Shown here: positions 61,232 to 64,000 of the stretch, piece after piece
Position numbering within the stretch: the first letter of the stretch is position 1
Layout of the letters: each line of letters starts with the position of its first letter
Source of the DNA: Gyrodactylus bullatarudis
Taxonomy: Eukaryota; Platyhelminthes; Monogenea; Gyrodactylidea; Gyrodactylidae
Assembly: GCA_012064415.1 (NCBI GenBank)
Contig: SSNU01000202.1
Span: forward strand, 320,211 to 384,210
Direction of reading: 5' to 3'
DNA: 64,000 bases
Notes under the pieces: model-generated
What the model was told of the DNA's origin: nothing
What the model saw: the letters and a program-made list of their open reading frames with translations, nothing else
Database searches by the model: none
Made by a program: the position numbers and the translations under genes

Positions 61232-61237
61232 AATAAA
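61232..61237 (+). terminator. Polyadenylation signal for TRIM9
   Basis: An AATAAA hexamer 214 bp after the stop codon, the first canonical one there. It implies a 3' UTR of about 0.23 kb. Confidence 0.55.
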
Positions 61238-61599
61238 GTTGAACTAAACTGTAAATTTGTTCATTTAATCCATATAGATTCAGTCTCAGAGTAATAAGGA
61301 TTCAAGCCCCAGCGCGTCATATATGGGACAGGTAACTTTCTTAAGCCATAATCCTGCTTTGAATTATCTCAGAATAATTTATTAACCACTTTTCTGAAAG
61401 AAGAACTGATATTCTTTCGAATGAACTGTGAACTCATTACGATATAATAAATTATTGAGGAACTATGACAATTTTAAAATGACTCGGTTTTGAAAAAAAT
61501 ATGAAAAAATCGCCTTTCAAAGATCAAAGAAATCTCGAATATGATCAAAAATGGTCTAAAATAGTTCTTTAAGGGTTACGATATTGAAATTAACCAGAT

Positions 61600-61690
61600 A
61601 GACCAATGCAAGCCAAAAGATAGAACAGCCAGGTAGCCGGCGAACAACGTCTATGCTGAAGATCTACTTAGTTCAAAACTATGAAGTAGA
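61600..61690 (-). repeat. Family F element
   Basis: CAGATAGACCAATGCAAGCC to CTTAGTTCAAAACT is the reverse complement of 52418-52520 with moderate divergence. Confidence 0.6.
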
Positions 61691-62333
61691 AACTTTTTAT
61701 TAGTCGAGCATCAAATTGTTTCAAAGTCAAACCCTCATAGCATAAGTAGTATCTTTGAAAACTATTAAAATACGTATTCATACACTCAATAAAAAACCAG
61801 TAATACTTCAGTATTGTTTTACTCTATCTTCAAAATTCCTGTCCTCAACTAACCAAGGTATTTTTGATATTACTCATTCCTTGTAAAACTTCTAATAGGA
61901 AATCAATATGTTATCCAATCGGAAGAAGATGATGTTCCCTCCAGTGCTCGTCAACATTAACGTAACTGTATATTTAAAAAAAGAAAAAGTTTCACTTGAG
62001 GTCATACGATTTGTTCAAATGGTAAAAAAGGAAGATGATGCTCAAAGTATTCCTCTTTTACAACTCTTCTATCATTATTTCCCCCTTCTTGTAATAATAA
62101 TCCATCAAATAGTTTTAGGATATTAAAAAAAAGTATGTATATACCCTTTGATATATAAATTCCTAGTTGGACTTGTTCCTCTCTCATGTTACAAAGGAGA
62201 AGATGTTTGAAGAAAAGTAGAAATTCATTCGTTAGAGTTTTTTTCTCTGTCTTCAAGATTCAGATGAGAATTTAACATCCTTTGAGTGTGATATAATTCA
62301 AGATTTAACGAGATAACTCTATTAATAGAGAAA

Positions 62334-62355
62334 ATGTACATTGTACAATGTACAT
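62334..62355. repeat. 22-bp perfect palindrome
   Basis: Its halves are ATGTACATTGT and ACAATGTACAT. No flanking structure links it to the other families. Confidence 0.7.
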
Positions 62356-62646
62356 GTCACTAGGTTTCCCAGTAAAAAAATGTGAAATTGCTTTCATTAG
62401 CCTCCAGTAAATGATCAGATTCTTTCGGCTTATCTTCAAGTTGAAATTATTGTCTTATCTACAAACTTCATCAATTTTCATTTTCATTCAGAATTGGGCA
62501 TCGTATTTTTATCAAAGTTTTTTGAAATTTTATTAATTTAAGAGTATGACATAATTCTTAACTTTACAAGTTTATGCTTTCAATGTATGAAGAAAAAAGA
62601 AAGATTCTAATTTAATGAAAATTAGCTGACTGTCTAAAATATACAC

Positions 62647-63410
62647 CTAGTTAAAATGAAAATCGGAGCTTTTGATTTTAACAAAAATCTCATTTTTCAT
62701 CAAGAAATCGAATTCAATCAAGATTTTTTGGAATCTAGATCGTAGGTTCCACTTTCAGGATCTGAAGAAAAAAAATTTGAAAAAAATCAAATTTTATGAA
62801 AGTTATGGCATATTTCAAATCTAGCGATGGCGCCGAATTCCCATTTTTTGGACTTTGAGTTAATAATTTTTGTTGATTTAAAAGTGAGAGAGTGATCAAA
62901 AGTTGATTTTTAGGATCACGCTTAGTCAAAGAAATCAAATATGCTGATTCAGATTTTGAGAATCCGCTCCTCTTCTTCTGAAAATCGAATTTTGATTTTT
63001 TCATTTTCACTACTTGAAAATCGATGAAATTTTGATGATTCAAGATCCCTGGAAATTGGCGAGTCCATTAAAATTTTCATAGTCATAACCGGTTTCTTTG
63101 ACTAATCGTGATCCTAAAAATCAATTTTTGATCACTCTCTCACTTTTAAATCAACAAAAATTATTAACAATTATTTTAATTATTTTCAACTCAAAGTTCA
63201 AAAAAATGGGAATCCGGCGCCATCGTTAGATTTTAAATATGCCATAACTTTCATAAAATTTGATTTTTTTCAAATTTTTTTTCTTCAGATCCTGAAAGTG
63301 GAACCTACGATCTAGATTCCAAAAAATCTTGATCAAATTCGATTTCTTGATGAAAAAATTAAGAATTTTGTAAAAAGCATAAATTCCAATCTTCATATTA
63401 ACTAGCTTTA
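62647..63410 (-). mobile_element. Family A foldback, full length
   Basis: Very close to 17547-18286 but with the core reversed. Arms of about 285 bp share the GCGATGGCGCCGAATTC block. A ~24-bp insertion made of AATTATT-like repeats sits in the right arm near 63160. An A-type fragment (AAGGCCCATTTTCACGATATG) follows at 63411-63465. Confidence 0.8.
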
Positions 63411-64000
63411 GATCATAAGGCCCATTTTCACGATATGAAAAAAAAAATTTTAGATTGGAAAAATATCAGTAGTAGGTTTTCGAAATAAATAACATGAAAT
63501 GATACTGTGTCAGTTAATTTTCATAATTATAATTATCGATACTGCAAGTGAACGGATATATTGTTTACTGTTTCTGAAATTATTTCATCTATTGAAAAGT
63601 CAGAATAAACATCGGTCTGTTATACTGTAACTGAAATGAATGAAAAAAATGATACTGCAAATTTATGTTTCCCCAAATTCTAACTGAATATGATAAATCT
63701 ATGTTTCATTATGGGTTGAAAATATGTCATTCGATCATTTTCAGTTTTTTTGGTTTTTAAAGCTGAAAGCATGTGCAAATTATATGATCTATTGTTTCTG
63801 CTACGAAGGAAAAAAGTAACTTCATCATTTCTGATGTTTATCCTATTTCTTATATTTTATAACTAAGGTGATTACGAAATATTGTATTCAGATCAATAGA
63901 AAATCATAAAAAAGTTTGATAAATAATCAAAAAATTTCTCCCTGATAATTGTCTAGAATTGACTTTTGAAAAGAAGACGATTTTTTCATGCCTGCATTCT

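Larger units (their letters stand above)
61238..64000. other. Intergenic region after TRIM9
   Basis: No gene is visible. It holds a family F element (about 61600-61690), a 22-bp palindrome (62334-62355), a full family A foldback (62647-63410) and an A fragment (63411-63465). The last ~530 bp are AT-rich and unremarkable. Confidence 0.6.

Noticed and set aside
61290..61330. tRNA fragment (GATTCAAGCCCC resembles box B)
   Set aside because: No matching box A or stem is visible nearby, so it is probably chance.
1..64000. Bacterial features: operons, ribosome binding sites, CRISPR arrays, phage genes
   Set aside because: Introns, polyadenylation signals and animal gene families show a eukaryotic genome. 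Tandem direct repeats with spacers are absent.

Overview
This is a 64 kb piece of an AT-rich animal nuclear genome. It has spliced genes with GT-AG introns of 64 bp to 15.5 kb, AATAAA signals after the stop codons, and dense non-coding repeats. Two genes are supported, both on the + strand. Introns plus intergenic DNA make up about 92% of the window. The phylum cannot be fixed from the sequence. The innexin's first extracellular loop (QCW..., then ENYCWV) looks more like nematode and other non-arthropod innexins than like insect ones, whose loop reads roughly DTYCW. I therefore read the source as a non-arthropod invertebrate; this is an inference.

Layout. 348-29350: the 3' part of an innexin (gap-junction or hemichannel) gene in four exons (348-670, 5051-5188, 11738-12474, 27964-29350). 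The first exon(s), coding for the N-terminus and TM1, lie before the window. The protein is unusually long. It has extra sequence in the first extracellular loop, a Cys-rich cytoplasmic loop and a 349-residue tail that ends in an Asp/Asn/Gly-rich stretch. 29404-32421: intergenic, with a C-rich tract and a decayed coding-like patch on the - strand. 32422-61017: a complete TRIM9/TRIM67-type E3 ubiquitin ligase gene in eight exons coding for 789 residues (RING, two B-boxes, coiled coil, COS-like region, FN3, SPRY). All splice phases join without a break. 61238-64000: intergenic, ending in another repeat.

Most of the non-coding DNA consists of interspersed foldback (long terminal inverted repeat) elements with no transposase. 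I separate families A (termini near TAAAGCTAATTGATATGAAG), B (related termini, different body), D, E and F, and a small family C. Several copies are near-perfect hairpins. The best hairpin is in TRIM9 intron 7, with two 202-bp arms differing at 3 positions. Another hairpin, in innexin intron 2, carries tRNA-like A and B boxes. Opposed copies of family A flank innexin exon 3, an arrangement that can favour back-splicing.

The two genes have no obvious operon-like link. Innexins form channels between cells. TRIM9-class ligases act in axon guidance and vesicle exocytosis. Both are typical of neural tissue, but their adjacency may mean nothing.
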